Assembly: GCA_030549855.1 (NCBI GenBank) | Contig: JAUQQP010000024.1 | Coordinates: 1 to 49,860, forward strand | Direction of reading: 5' to 3' | DNA from: Cyanobacteriota bacterium SRBZ.bins.94.201705 | GTDB lineage: Bacteria > Cyanobacteriota > Cyanobacteriia > Cyanobacteriales > Cyanobacteriaceae | DNA: 49,860 nucleotides | In this document: positions 26,330 to 35,661 of the stretch, in pieces | Layout of the letters: every line of letters begins with the position of its first letter | Position numbering within the stretch: position 1 is the first letter of the stretch | Made by a program: the position numbers and the translations under genes | Notes under the pieces: model-generated | What the model saw: only the letters and a program-made list of their open reading frames with translations | What the model was told of the DNA's origin: nothing | Database searches by the model: none

Positions 26330-26438
26330 CCGTTGCTATTTACTTTCAATAATTTTAAAGGCAAGACAAGTGTCTGAGCGCGCTATCCAGCCCACCCCAT
26401 CCTCCTACCATCCTATCAAAAAAAAGTCCCCTTGTCAA
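26330..26438 (-). ncRNA. Promoter-hairpin RNA module, copy G
   Basis: On the minus strand: TTGACA (26433-26438), 17-nt spacer, TAGGAT (26410-26415). The RNA would contain GGGCTGGATAGCGCGCTCAG, then AGAC/GTCT around ACTT, then TTGCCTTTAAAATTATTG and AAAGTAAATAGCAAC. AGACACTTG and the ending are shared with copy F. It lies just after the gamma-carbonic anhydrase gene and points at the 3' end of htrA, so the RNA could be antisense to htrA if it extends 50 nt further. Confidence 0.45.
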
Positions 26439-26453
26439 TACCCTGGGGGAAAT

Positions 26454-26966
26454 TTATCTCTCTGGTGTCCTGTGGGGGCGGCCGGAATGGAGGAGGGCGA
26501 GGTGGTAGTATTTGAGGGCATGTTGGATAAGGTCATCGGTTTCGGGGGGGGATAAGTCTCTGGTTTTACGGGCGGGGATGCCCATCATGAGGGAGTGGGG
26601 GGGGACGTCCTTGGTGACGACACAGCCGGCGGCGATGATAGAGCCTTCGCCGATGGTAACCCCGTTGAGGATGATGGCGCCGATGCCAATTAAACAGCCC
26701 TTTTGGATGTGGGCGGAGTGGATGACAGCACGATGGCCGACGGTAACATAGTCTTCTACAAGGGTAACCTGACCGGGGTCGCCGTGGAGGATGGCACCGT
26801 CTTGGATATTGGTGTAGGCGCCGATTTCAATTTTCTCGAAGTCGCCTCGAAGAACAGCATTATACCAGACACTAGCCCCCTCTTTGATAATTACATCCCC
26901 CATGATGGAGGCGTTAGGGGCGATAAAGGCAGCCTGAGGAAAATCGTCAGCAGTGAGTAATCTCAT
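26454..26966 (-). CDS. Gamma-carbonic anhydrase-like hexapeptide protein
   Basis: 170 residues forming a left-handed beta-helix of hexapeptide repeats ([20 protein letters not shown] and onward). Conserved features of the gamma-CA/YrdA family are [36 protein letters not shown] and [11 protein letters not shown] near the end. The three metal-binding His (in LHGDPG, VGHRA, IHSAH) are kept, so zinc or iron binding is likely. Whether it hydrates CO2 or has another role cannot be read here. It differs from CcmM, which has RuBisCO-small-subunit-like repeats. Start ATG 26966. Confidence 0.88.
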   Translation of the reverse strand: MRLLTADDFPQAAFIAPNASIMGDVIIKEGASVWYNAVLRGDFEKIEIGAYTNIQDGAILHGDPGQVTLVEDYVTVGHRAVIHSAHIQKGCLIGIGAIILNGVTIGEGSIIAAGCVVTKDVPPHSLMMGIPARKTRDLSPPETDDLIQHALKYYHLALLHSGRPHRTPER

Positions 26967-27025
26967 GAGGGGTTTGTAGAGTAAGAGAATACAAAACTGG
27001 GAGTGGGAGGGGGGGAGTGTTAGGG

Positions 27026-28036
27026 TTATAGGGAGTTTTGGGGATGGCCTTCTAAAAAGCCTTTAAGGTTGTCAAGGGTGATGTCTAGAATCCTATAAAG
27101 GGCGTCTTTGGTGTTATAGGCATTGTGGGGGGAGACTAAAACATTTTCAGACTGTAGGATGTAGAAAGCTTCCATGGCTTTTTTGAGTTTGACAGCGGGG
27201 ATGTCATCCCTTTTGAGGTATTCTTCTTCTATCCAGATGTCTTCAGCCTCAAAGGTGTCTAAGCCGACGCCACCGGTGAGTCTGCCTTCTCTGAGGGATT
27301 GAACTATGGCCTCTATCTGTACTACTGGCCCTCTAGAAGTGTTGATTAGCATGGCATCGGACTTCATCAGCCGGATGTTAGAGGTGTTTATCAGGTGGTG
27401 GGTGGATTGATTGTAGGGCACATGTAGGGTTACAATGTCTGAGTTTCTCAGCAAGTCTTCTAGGGGTACATATTGGGCGTTATATTTGGATACTACCTCT
27501 TCATTTTTGACTTGGTCATATACCAAAATGTTCATGCCGAAACCATGGGCTATCCTGATAACATGTCTACCGATTCTACCAGAACCTATGACACCAATGG
27601 TTTTCCCCATCAAGTCCATCCCAGTAAGGCCATCCCGGGAGAAGATTCCCCTAGAAGTCCTTTCTATCATAGGCCTAATTTTCCTTGCCAGGGCCAGGAT
27701 GAGGGCGAAGGTGTATTCTGCTACCGTATTATCTCCATAGCCGGGGACGTTACAAACAGTAATCCCCCTCTCCTTAGCAAGGGGAATGTCTATATGGTCA
27801 TAGCCGGTGGAGCGAGTTATGATGAGTTTTAGGTAGGGAAGGCTGTCAAGGACTTGTTTGTTGAGTTTTGAATAGATGAAGACTATGGCGGCTTCTGCCT
27901 CCTTATAGAGATGTACATTGGTTTCATCCAGCGGTTGGAGGGAAAAATCCAACTGGGCGTCAATATTCAACTCTCTGATTTTTTTTTCAAAGTACAATTT
28001 TTCCCAGTCTTCTACCTCAAAAAAATGGAGTTTCAT
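27026..28036 (-). CDS. D-isomer-specific 2-hydroxyacid dehydrogenase (D-lactate dehydrogenase-like)
   Basis: 336 residues of the D-LDH branch. The NAD-binding loop is [16 protein letters not shown] (~150-165). The catalytic set is Arg in [10 protein letters not shown], Glu in LDTFEAEDI and His in VSPHNAYNT. The start [16 protein letters not shown] and the insert with [13 protein letters not shown] before the last domain are typical of D-lactate dehydrogenases rather than phosphoglycerate dehydrogenase. The probable reaction is pyruvate to D-lactate with NAD(P)H. An ATTATAATTTAAAAG stretch just upstream (minus strand, ~28052-28066) may hold its -10. aroK diverges from it. Confidence 0.85.
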   Translation of the reverse strand: MKLHFFEVEDWEKLYFEKKIRELNIDAQLDFSLQPLDETNVHLYKEAEAAIVFIYSKLNKQVLDSLPYLKLIITRSTGYDHIDIPLAKERGITVCNVPGYGDNTVAEYTFALILALARKIRPMIERTSRGIFSRDGLTGMDLMGKTIGVIGSGRIGRHVIRIAHGFGMNILVYDQVKNEEVVSKYNAQYVPLEDLLRNSDIVTLHVPYNQSTHHLINTSNIRLMKSDAMLINTSRGPVVQIEAIVQSLREGRLTGGVGLDTFEAEDIWIEEEYLKRDDIPAVKLKKAMEAFYILQSENVLVSPHNAYNTKDALYRILDITLDNLKGFLEGHPQNSL

Positions 28037-28143
28037 GGCTTGGCCTCCAGCAGCTTTTAAATTATAATAACACTGTTCAAGGAAAGGGTGACTGTCTGGA
28101 TAACTGTTTTGGAATTTGGAGCAAAAGGAGACGGGAAGAGTTG

Positions 28144-28689
28144 ATGAAAGAGATTTTAAGGGGTATAAACATATATCTAATTGGGATGATGGGGGCAGGC
28201 AAAACCACAGTGGGGAAACTACTAGCCCAAAGGTTAGGATATCGTTTTTTGGACACAGATAGCCTGATTGAAATAATTACTGGAAAAACCATAAATCAGA
28301 TTTTTGGGGAGGAGGGAGAGAGTAAGTTTCGGGATTTGGAAAACAGGGTATTACAGGAGGTAGCTGCTTATGTGCGCACAGTGGTAGCCACTGGAGGGGG
28401 GATTATTCTCCGGAGGGATAACTGGAGTTATCTGCGAGACGGGATGATAATTTGGTTAGATGTACCCATTCCCCTGTTGGTAAACAGACTGAGGGGGGAT
28501 AGCAGTCGTCCTTTGTTGCAACAGGAGGATTTAGAGGCTAGACTGACACAGTTGTATCAACAGAGGGTATCCCTTTACCAAGAGGCAGACATTACTATTA
28601 GGGTGTCGGAGGGGGAGACTCCCCCCCAGATTGTGGAGAGAATCTTGACGGCAATACCCGGGAAAATCAAACCACCTCGAGGGATTTAA
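28144..28689 (+). CDS. aroK: Shikimate kinase
   Basis: Phosphorylates shikimate at the 3-hydroxyl in the chorismate pathway. 181 residues from the ATG at 28144; GGGAAGAG lies five to twelve nt upstream and a TTG immediately before is an alternative. Walker A is GMMGAGKTTVGK (~14-25), shikimate binding is in LDTDSLIE and SKFRDLE, and ATGGGIILRRDNW gives the GGG motif. The lid has RPLLQQED. Its end overlaps the converging NDH-2 gene by 23 nt. Confidence 0.93.
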   Translation: MKEILRGINIYLIGMMGAGKTTVGKLLAQRLGYRFLDTDSLIEIITGKTINQIFGEEGESKFRDLENRVLQEVAAYVRTVVATGGGIILRRDNWSYLRDGMIIWLDVPIPLLVNRLRGDSSRPLLQQEDLEARLTQLYQQRVSLYQEADITIRVSEGETPPQIVERILTAIPGKIKPPRGI

Positions 28690-29872
28690 GCAAATTAGTC
28701 AGGGGGGTTGTCATCCAACTAAAAGCCACTGCCATTTGGTGTTCAATAGAAGGAAGACGGTATAGATATATCAGCCTTCTTGCTAGATAGGCCAAACTGC
28801 CACTGAGGGGAAGCCCTAAAGCCTGTATGGTAGCATTATCTACCCCCAAGGCCAGCATTTCTCCCAGGGGTTGGTATTTGAAAGGCAAAAGCGGCCTATT
28901 TTCGATGGTAGCCCAAATATTCCAGGCACAGTAATCGGCTTGTTGAATAGCCACTTGGGCAGTGGCAGGCAGTCTGTTGCCCTTTTCATCCTGACAAGCC
29001 GCCAAGTCTCCTATTGCCCATAGGTGGGGCATACCGAAAACCTGGAGGTAGGGGTTTATTTCTATTTTGCCGTCAAGGGTGGTGGGGAGGGTCAACCTAT
29101 TGGCCAAACTGGGGGGTATAGCAGGCTTAGTTCCCACCGTCCATACTACTATGTCTGCGGGTATGGTGTCAATTTGGTTTTTGTAGCAGAGACTTACTTC
29201 TCCCTCTTTGACTTCCACCACCTCGGTTTCTAAATCAATCCAGCATTTGGCCTTGGATAAGGCATCGGAGGCAGTTTTGCGGTTGAATGGGGAGAGATGA
29301 CGCAGGAGGGTGTCGTTTCGCTCAACTATTCTGATTTTCCCCCTTTTACCCAGTCTTGCAGCTATTTTCAGGGCCAATTCTACACCACTACAGCCCCCAC
29401 CCACTATTACCACCCGGATGTATTCCTTGTGGGAATTTTCCAGGCTTCTGAGTTTTTCCTTCAGTCTATAGGCGTCGGAAAGGGTGCGGAAGGGGATAGC
29501 ATATTTATCTACTCCCTTGACTTGATTGGTAGGGGTTTGGCCTCCGAGGGCTATTACCAGATAATCATAACTAACAGTCCCATTATTTTGGAGGGTTACT
29601 TGATTTTTTCCCTCACCTGCCTCTATATCTGTCACCTTGTCTTGGAGGAATCTAATGGTAGTATTGGCAAGGATGTCGAGATAGGGGGGGGCTATTTCCC
29701 AACTTTGTACTTCATCTGTAATTAATTCATATAACAGAGGTGAAAACAGAAAGCGATCGTGTTTTTCCACTAGGACAATTTCAGGGGGGCGATCAGTCCA
29801 GGGAAACTGACTAAGTCGTAGGGCAGTATATAAGCCGCCGAAGCCCCCACCGAGGATAACTACTCTTGTCAC
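28667..29872 (-). CDS. Type II NADH dehydrogenase (NDH-2)
   Basis: 401-residue flavoprotein, single-subunit and non-proton-pumping, at the cytoplasmic face of the membrane. The FAD-binding motif VVILGGGFGGLYTALRL lies at the start; the NAD(P)H-binding motif VVIVGGGCSGVELALKIA at ~150; and WAIGDLAACQDEKGNRLPATAQVAIQQ is the second FAD site with the quinone-side TAQVA segment. Cyanobacteria have several paralogues (NdbA/B/C); I cannot assign which. It probably passes electrons to plastoquinone. Its 3' end overlaps aroK tail to tail. Confidence 0.9.
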   Translation of the reverse strand: MTRVVILGGGFGGLYTALRLSQFPWTDRPPEIVLVEKHDRFLFSPLLYELITDEVQSWEIAPPYLDILANTTIRFLQDKVTDIEAGEGKNQVTLQNNGTVSYDYLVIALGGQTPTNQVKGVDKYAIPFRTLSDAYRLKEKLRSLENSHKEYIRVVIVGGGCSGVELALKIAARLGKRGKIRIVERNDTLLRHLSPFNRKTASDALSKAKCWIDLETEVVEVKEGEVSLCYKNQIDTIPADIVVWTVGTKPAIPPSLANRLTLPTTLDGKIEINPYLQVFGMPHLWAIGDLAACQDEKGNRLPATAQVAIQQADYCAWNIWATIENRPLLPFKYQPLGEMLALGVDNATIQALGLPLSGSLAYLARRLIYLYRLPSIEHQMAVAFSWMTTPLTNLLKSLEVV

Positions 29873-29951
29873 TTTTCCCTCTTTGCACTCCTCTGGATGT
29901 CTCTCATTGTAGCTAAAAGAGGGGGTGGGATGTTCAAATTAATTAATAATT

Positions 29952-29975
29952 GTCCTGGGGGAAAGACAATAAAAT
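29952..29975. repeat. ATTGTC/GACAAT inverted repeat
   Basis: ATTGTC and GACAAT flank CTGGGGGAAA in the divergent region between NDH-2 and pdxH. It could be an operator or small hairpin for either gene; coordinates are approximate to a few bases. Confidence 0.35.
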
Positions 29976-30037
29976 TTATGTGTGGGCTTATAAGTATGCC
30001 CCTCCCATGATGGTATGTTAGCAGGAGAGTAAAGGGT

Positions 30038-30685
30038 ATGAACATTCCCATTTCCCAGCTAAGAAGAGAGTATACTAGAGGAGAGCTAACAGAAGACAAA
30101 GTCAGCAAAAATCCCCTAGAACAGTTTAGAATCTGGTTTCAGGAGGCGGTGGAGGCGGAGGGAATACTTGAACCAAATGCCATGACACTAGCTACCGTCA
30201 CAGGAGAGGGGAAACCCAGGGCAAGGACAGTATTATTAAAGGAGTTGGACGAGAGGGGATTTACCTTTTTCACCAACTATGAGAGTCGAAAGGGGCTAGA
30301 GATGGAGAAAAACCCCTGGGTATCACTGGTATTCTGGTGGGCGCCTTTGGAAAGACAAGTGTGTATTGAGGGGAGGATTGAAAAACTAACCCCGCAAGAG
30401 TCGGATGAGTATTTCCAAACTCGCCCCCGAGGCTCACAATTAGGGGCATGGGCTTCCCGCCAGAGTGAGGTGGTGCCCAACCGACAGTTTTTGGAAAATC
30501 GCCTAGCCGAGGTGACAAAACAATACGAAGGGAAAGAGGTACCTCGCCCTCCTTACTGGGGGGGATATAGGGTAATTCCCTACAGGATAGAATTCTGGCA
30601 GGGGAGAGAAGACCGTCTCCATGACCGTCTAGAATACTACCTGGACGAAAACCAACAGTGGCAGATGGTGCGTCTGTCTCCCTAA
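30038..30685 (+). CDS. pdxH: Pyridoxamine 5'-phosphate oxidase
   Basis: FMN enzyme oxidising PNP and PMP to PLP. 215 residues. The FMN-binding segments ARTVLLKELDERGFTFFTNYESRKG, here in one block, and a PRGSQLGAWASRQSEV signature are present. The C-terminal GYRVIPYRIEFWQGREDRLHDR is the family's substrate-binding end. The ATG at 30038 (MNIPISQLRREYTRGEL) is the usual start. It overlaps the stop region of nagA by 4 nt, converging. Confidence 0.94.
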   Translation: MNIPISQLRREYTRGELTEDKVSKNPLEQFRIWFQEAVEAEGILEPNAMTLATVTGEGKPRARTVLLKELDERGFTFFTNYESRKGLEMEKNPWVSLVFWWAPLERQVCIEGRIEKLTPQESDEYFQTRPRGSQLGAWASRQSEVVPNRQFLENRLAEVTKQYEGKEVPRPPYWGGYRVIPYRIEFWQGREDRLHDRLEYYLDENQQWQMVRLSP

Positions 30686-31818
30686 AAGACGCGTTGCCAG
30701 TAAAGGGTTTTACTAGTCTCGTCGCCACGCCACCGCAGTAAATTAACCGCCGGCGCCCCCAGTATAGAAACGGGCCAACCTAGGGCCTTTCTTGGGGATA
30801 CTGTCACCAAGGATATAGCCTGTTGTAAATCACATATGCCCCAGGCAAAAAGGTTTTCTGCCCCCTTTAACAGAGGTTGGGTGGTGCCGGCAAGGGTGCC
30901 ATCTGGAAGACGGGCTGTGCCATTTTTAACTTCAATAGTGCTACCCTCCCAGGGATAAACACCGTCATTCAGCCCAAGGGGGGATAGGGCGTCGCTTACC
31001 AGAAACACTCCCTTGTCAAAACCGCTGGCTTTTAGTAAAACCGCCATCATCCGCGGTGATACATGTACTCCATCTGCTATCAAACCACAATACACGGCCG
31101 GATTAACAATGGCCTCTGCCAGCAATCCCCCCTGGCGGTGGTGAAGACTGGGCATGGCGTTGAAGGCGTGGGTAACCATGGTAGCCCCTTGTTGGAAGGC
31201 CTTTTCTGCTTCCTCTGCGGTGGCCAAAGAATGTCCCAAACTGACTGTTATGCCCAAGGAGCGCAAATAGGGTATAATGTCGCCCCTGGGATCTAATTCT
31301 GGGGCCAGAGTGATAATCTTTACTAAGTCTGTGTAGTCTGCCAAAACAGTTTTCACGTTGTCTAGGGTAAGGGGTAATAAATACTCTGCCGGGTGTGCCC
31401 CCCTTTTCTCGGGGTTTAAAAAAGGCCCTTCTAGGTGGACACCTAAAATTTCTGCCTCCCTTTGCCTGGGGGGTTGTTGTTTGAATTTCCTGATTACCTC
31501 CAACGATTGGTGAATATTGGCCACAGGGGCGGTTATAATAGTGACCAGGAACTGATCCACCCCCGTTTGCCACAGATAACGACAAATTTCGTGGAGTTTC
31601 TCTAGGTTTTCCTCCCTTAACTCAGTAAAGGCCAAACCCAAGGCGCCATTTATTTGTAAATCCACCCCCCCCAACGAAACATAATCCCCTCCCATATCTA
31701 CTCCCTCTTGGGAAACCCAGTCACTGATGGCGGTTATTCTTCCATCTTCCACCACAACATTCTGTAGTCCTGAGTAACCTATTAGTCTTACATTCTTGAG
31801 GACAGTACTTACCGTCAT
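30682..31818 (-). CDS. nagA: N-acetylglucosamine-6-phosphate deacetylase
   Basis: Amidohydrolase removing acetate from GlcNAc-6-P in amino-sugar recycling. 378 residues. Motifs are DLQINGALG near the start, HLEGPFLNPEKRGAHP (metal and substrate site), SLGHSLATAEEA, VTHAFNAMPSLHHR and LVSDALSPLGLNDG (catalytic Asp). The start is the ATG at 31818. No nagB or transport genes are nearby. Confidence 0.92.
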   Translation of the reverse strand: MTVSTVLKNVRLIGYSGLQNVVVEDGRITAISDWVSQEGVDMGGDYVSLGGVDLQINGALGLAFTELREENLEKLHEICRYLWQTGVDQFLVTIITAPVANIHQSLEVIRKFKQQPPRQREAEILGVHLEGPFLNPEKRGAHPAEYLLPLTLDNVKTVLADYTDLVKIITLAPELDPRGDIIPYLRSLGITVSLGHSLATAEEAEKAFQQGATMVTHAFNAMPSLHHRQGGLLAEAIVNPAVYCGLIADGVHVSPRMMAVLLKASGFDKGVFLVSDALSPLGLNDGVYPWEGSTIEVKNGTARLPDGTLAGTTQPLLKGAENLFAWGICDLQQAISLVTVSPRKALGWPVSILGAPAVNLLRWRGDETSKTLYWQRVF

Positions 31819-32017
31819 GACTCTTTAACCCCTATCCTTACAAGCCCATCATTATATGCCCCCTTCGTTCACCTATCTACTCCTGTTGGTATAAACCTCA
31901 AAGGCTTGTCAGTTTGGCATCCCCTGTGTGACAATTAAAATTCCCCTGGGTAAAGGCAAAACATTCTAGTAGTTAATAGGTGCGGTAATAGAAGTAGAAA
32001 TTTTGGCCGTTAGAACT

Positions 32018-33424
32018 ATGAAAAATATTCCCATCGGAGACAAACTTTTGAGGAAACAAGGACAGGAGCATATTATTACGTAGACAAAACAAACCCTGGG
32101 GGAAAAACTAGTACCTGAAAGAAAATATTATTTCCCCTCCCCCCCCTCGTTGGCAAATCTCTGTTTGGAGACATTAAAGCAAGCCTTCCTGGGAAAAAAA
32201 GGATCTTTTTGAGGGATTAAATATGTGCCAAAATTGGTATTGGAATGTTACCTACCCCCGTCATCCTTACTGAGGCAGAAACGCAGCCTTGAATGATTTG
32301 GAAGACTTAGAAAATTATATCAAGGAGCATTTGGAAATAAATTAGCAGCTAAAAATCCCAGGGATTTATATAGAGTAATAGGCTATTTGTTTAGAAGAAT
32401 TAACTAAGAAAATACTCTGAAAAATATAAACAAAAAGCGGTGGGATTGGGGGATGAATATCATAAGCCAATTTTAGACCATCTGGACCACAGGAAAAAAG
32501 CTAAAGCTGTCAGAGAAATCCTTAAAAAACCTATATAGTGTCTTAAAACCCCTGGATGTGTATCTTAGATTCGTATTTTTGACGGGCGTGTCTTAGATTT
32601 TCCAAGGTGTCTATCTTCTCTGGGTTAAATTAGCTTAGGGACATAACCCTGTCCCAAGAGTATTCTACCATCTGTGGCCACACTCAAACAGACCTGGAAA
32701 CAGTCTTTGCCGAGGAGACTGGAACAGTTGGACCTACAACAGATGAAAGAATGGTATAATGGCACTGTTGGCTAGGGGAGTCTGTCTATAACCCCTTTGA
32801 CATCTTGTTATACCCCACAGAAAAACAATTTGAACATTCCTAATAAAACTGTTGATAGGTAAAAGACTCCCCCTCCCCGAAACGGAAAACCTACCAGCCG
32901 TCGGCAGACTCCTTGATAGCTTTGATGTGGGTTTCATCCAGCCAGAAAACCTGTTATTCCAAAAGGGGCAAAACTCATTATCTCACCTACCCTAACAAAA
33001 TAGCACTTAACGTCATAACTGACTCAATCATAGCAGGTAGATGGAAAAACTAAAGGAAGTATTCCAGTCTCTCTTTGCCAGTATACCCTGTGATTGGCCC
33101 AGCAGAGGGGAAATATCACACTACGAAGGCTACTATGCCTCTGTGGTTTACAGTTTTTCAGCCTCACTAGGATTTGTGCTAATCCCAGAAGATACTACCA
33201 ACACTGGCAAGATTGATTTAACCATTCTCTACCATAACAAGGCAATCATAATAGAGTTTAAAGTGATAGAAAGCACAAAAGAGGGAGAAGGCTTAAAACA
33301 AATAGAGGAGAAAAGGTATTGTCAGAAGTATATTGGCCAGTATCAAGACATATATCTAGTAGGCATAGAATTTAGCGAAAGGGAAAAAGATGTGGTCAAT
33401 TTTCAGACTAAAAAAGTTTTATAA
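32018..33424 (+). pseudogene. Decayed AAA-ATPase / PD-(D/E)XK (DUF1703-type) protein
   Basis: Starting at the ATG at 32018 (MKNIPIGDKLLRKQ) the region can be followed through several frames as one gene of the AAA-ATPase-like plus PD-(D/E)XK nuclease family. Recognisable are YYYVDKT after a frame change, KQAFLGKKDLFEGL, LEDLENYIKEHLE, RFVFLTGVS, LPLPETENLPAV and DSFDVGFIQPENLLFQ. At least several stops and frameshifts interrupt it. The C-terminal 127 codons (33041-33424) stay open: ISHYEGYYASVVYSFSASLG, IDLTILYHNKAIIIEFKV and YQDIYLVGIEFSE form the nuclease core (D, E-x-K). The function of intact members is uncertain. They are often multicopy in cyanobacteria and linked to mobile or defence regions. 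Confidence 0.8.
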
Positions 33425-33700
33425 GCTAATTGTTGTATTTGATATTGAGGCAAAATTATAGTATTTACTATGAAAAATCTATAACGTCTCGGAATTTAGT
33501 AAAAGTTGTTTCCAATAGTAGTAGGACGCCCCACCTACGAGTATCATAGAAGTAGATGCTAAAAAAACTGGTCTAAATCCCTCTGTAGGGGTTTCTGATG
33601 ACTGATTCCTAATTACCTTTTACGGGATTCCCCCTGTAGGGAAAAGCCTTCCCCCTACTACCCCCTAAATTCCATTCTGGTTTGGCTACTCTATTCTCCC
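33425..33700. other. Gap before the PP2C gene with two small hairpins
   Basis: Two related short hairpins with CTGTAG in common: CCCT-ctgt-AGGG near 33576 and TTCCC-cctgta-GGGAA near 33629. Otherwise I see nothing. Confidence 0.35.
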
Positions 33701-35560
33701 ATGACGGCTTGTTTTCCCCAGATTCGTTGTATTGTCAAGAAGTGTAAAACCTTTAACCCCCTGACGGAGAAATTTTGTCGCCGCTGTAATACACCCGTGG
33801 TTAAGCGTTATCTACGCATCGGCGGGAAGTTGTCTCGGGATTATTCTGTTGGGGATATATTGGCAGACCGCTTTTTTTTGTTGGATAATAACATAGTTTT
33901 GGATACAAGGCCGGATTTATTGCCTACCCCCGCCGATGAAATTTCCCCCATTATGGCGTCTTATCTACGTCTGTTTAGTCATCGCCTTCACCTGCCGCAA
34001 GTCTACGGCTGTATTGAGGGGGAAAAGGATGCCTTCCTCTTGGAGTATGACGGAATCCCTCTAGATGATAAGGGAAAACCACTATATCCACGCTTGTTTC
34101 CTCTCCTTCAAGACGAATTGGAAAAAGCCTCCCCCCTCCGACAAGTCAACTGGCTATGGCAAATGCTTCATCTTGTCAAGCCATTGGCTAAGCAAAGGGT
34201 TTTATCTAGTCTTATGACTGCCCATAATCTTGGCACCTGTGGTGGTATTCTTAAAATAATTGAGCTTTTAAGTGACGGAGACTCTTCCCCCACCATCAAA
34301 GATTTGGGCAGACTCTGGGCTACTTTTTTACCTAAATTTCACCCCTCAATTAGGGATATAATAGAGAAAATTGTTGCTTGTATAGAACAGTATTTGCTAA
34401 CGGATTTTGATAAGGTTTTGGAAATTTTAGACCAGGTGGCTTTTATACTGGGGAAAAACTGTTATAATCGCCGCTTTGAAATAATCACAGCTACGGATGC
34501 AGGAAAAAAAAGAAAACACAACGAAGACTCTTGTTATCCCCCGGCCAATCAAATAAAACAAACTAAGGAGGGGATTGATACTCTGGTAATAGTATGTGAT
34601 GGACTAGGGGGACAAAAATCGGGCGAAGTGGCCTCTAATATGGCTATAAAAATAGTACAAGAGGAACTGAAAAAAAGCTACGAAAAAACCCTCAAAAAAA
34701 ACTTAAACGGTAACAGTTGGCTACCCCTAATCGACGCCGCTAAAATTCACAAAGCCATAACCATTGCTAATGATCATATTACCGCCTTAAATGACCAACA
34801 AAAGCGCCAAGACCGAGAACGCATGGGTACTACAATAGTAATGGCAATGGCTTGTGGCCATGAGGTGTATTTAGCCAGTGTCGGTGATTCCCGGGTGTAT
34901 TGGATTACTAAAGACGCCTGTCATCAGCTGACGGTAGACGACGACTTGGCTACCAAAGAGGTGAGAATGGGTTGTGGTTTCTATCGCCCCATCGCCGCCA
35001 ACCCCCGCACCGGTGCACTTCTCCAGGCTTTGGGTATGGACTCCTCCCGTAGGTTAACTGTCCATATCCGCCGCTTCATCTGTGATGAGGAATCTGTATT
35101 TCTGTTGTGTTCCGATGGTCTTTCCGATTATGAGAGGGTGGAACAGTACTGGCACTCCCACATACTCCCCATTATAACCGAGGGAGCCGACTTAAAGACC
35201 ACTGCTGACAAACTCATAGAAATCGGTTTGGGAAAAAACGGACATGACAATATTACTGTGGCCTTGCTTCATGCCAAACTGGAAGAGAAAACCCCCCAAG
35301 AAGGAGAAAAAGTCCTGTCTTGGCAACACCTCACGGAGATTATTCCCTCTCTCGTTTCCCCTCAGCCTCCCTCTCACTCCCCTAAGCAGCAGCCAAACAG
35401 TCTCACCCCCCTCTTCCGCAAGGAAATAGGCTTACTGGTGGCTATTGCCGCTGTTTTATTGGCTTTTTCTCTCTGGTGGTATCACAAGTCTAATAATAAT
35501 AAGTCCAGTTTCTGGCATTATACACCTCTTTTAGCTATCAATAAAGGGCCTATGACCTAG
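33701..35560 (+). CDS. PP2C-type protein phosphatase with zinc ribbon and C-terminal membrane helix
   Basis: 619 residues. A zinc-ribbon-like N-terminus (Cys10, Cys15, Cys26, Cys29) leads into ~220 residues with no clear catalytic motif. The PP2C domain (~258-545) has ITATDAGKKRKHNEDS, VCDGLGGQKSGEVAS (Asp300, metal site), MGTTIVMAM, SVGDSRVYW, LLCSDGLSD and GHDNITVAL, so the acidic metal residues are intact. A proline/serine-rich linker and a membrane helix (LLVAIAAVLLAFSLWWY) follow near the end, anchoring the enzyme in the membrane facing the cytoplasm. It dephosphorylates Ser/Thr; the partner kinase is unknown. An FHA protein (phosphothreonine reader) is encoded ~0.9 kb downstream, a possible functional link. 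Confidence 0.9.
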   Translation: MTACFPQIRCIVKKCKTFNPLTEKFCRRCNTPVVKRYLRIGGKLSRDYSVGDILADRFFLLDNNIVLDTRPDLLPTPADEISPIMASYLRLFSHRLHLPQVYGCIEGEKDAFLLEYDGIPLDDKGKPLYPRLFPLLQDELEKASPLRQVNWLWQMLHLVKPLAKQRVLSSLMTAHNLGTCGGILKIIELLSDGDSSPTIKDLGRLWATFLPKFHPSIRDIIEKIVACIEQYLLTDFDKVLEILDQVAFILGKNCYNRRFEIITATDAGKKRKHNEDSCYPPANQIKQTKEGIDTLVIVCDGLGGQKSGEVASNMAIKIVQEELKKSYEKTLKKNLNGNSWLPLIDAAKIHKAITIANDHITALNDQQKRQDRERMGTTIVMAMACGHEVYLASVGDSRVYWITKDACHQLTVDDDLATKEVRMGCGFYRPIAANPRTGALLQALGMDSSRRLTVHIRRFICDEESVFLLCSDGLSDYERVEQYWHSHILPIITEGADLKTTADKLIEIGLGKNGHDNITVALLHAKLEEKTPQEGEKVLSWQHLTEIIPSLVSPQPPSHSPKQQPNSLTPLFRKEIGLLVAIAAVLLAFSLWWYHKSNNNKSSFWHYTPLLAINKGPMT

Positions 35561-35661
35561 GGGATGTTTTTGTCCTGTTGCCCCGGTTTGAACTTTTGGT
35601 TAACATGTTTATTGGGCATTTACCTGTTGACTAAAGGCTGACTGAATCAGACGGATAAACC

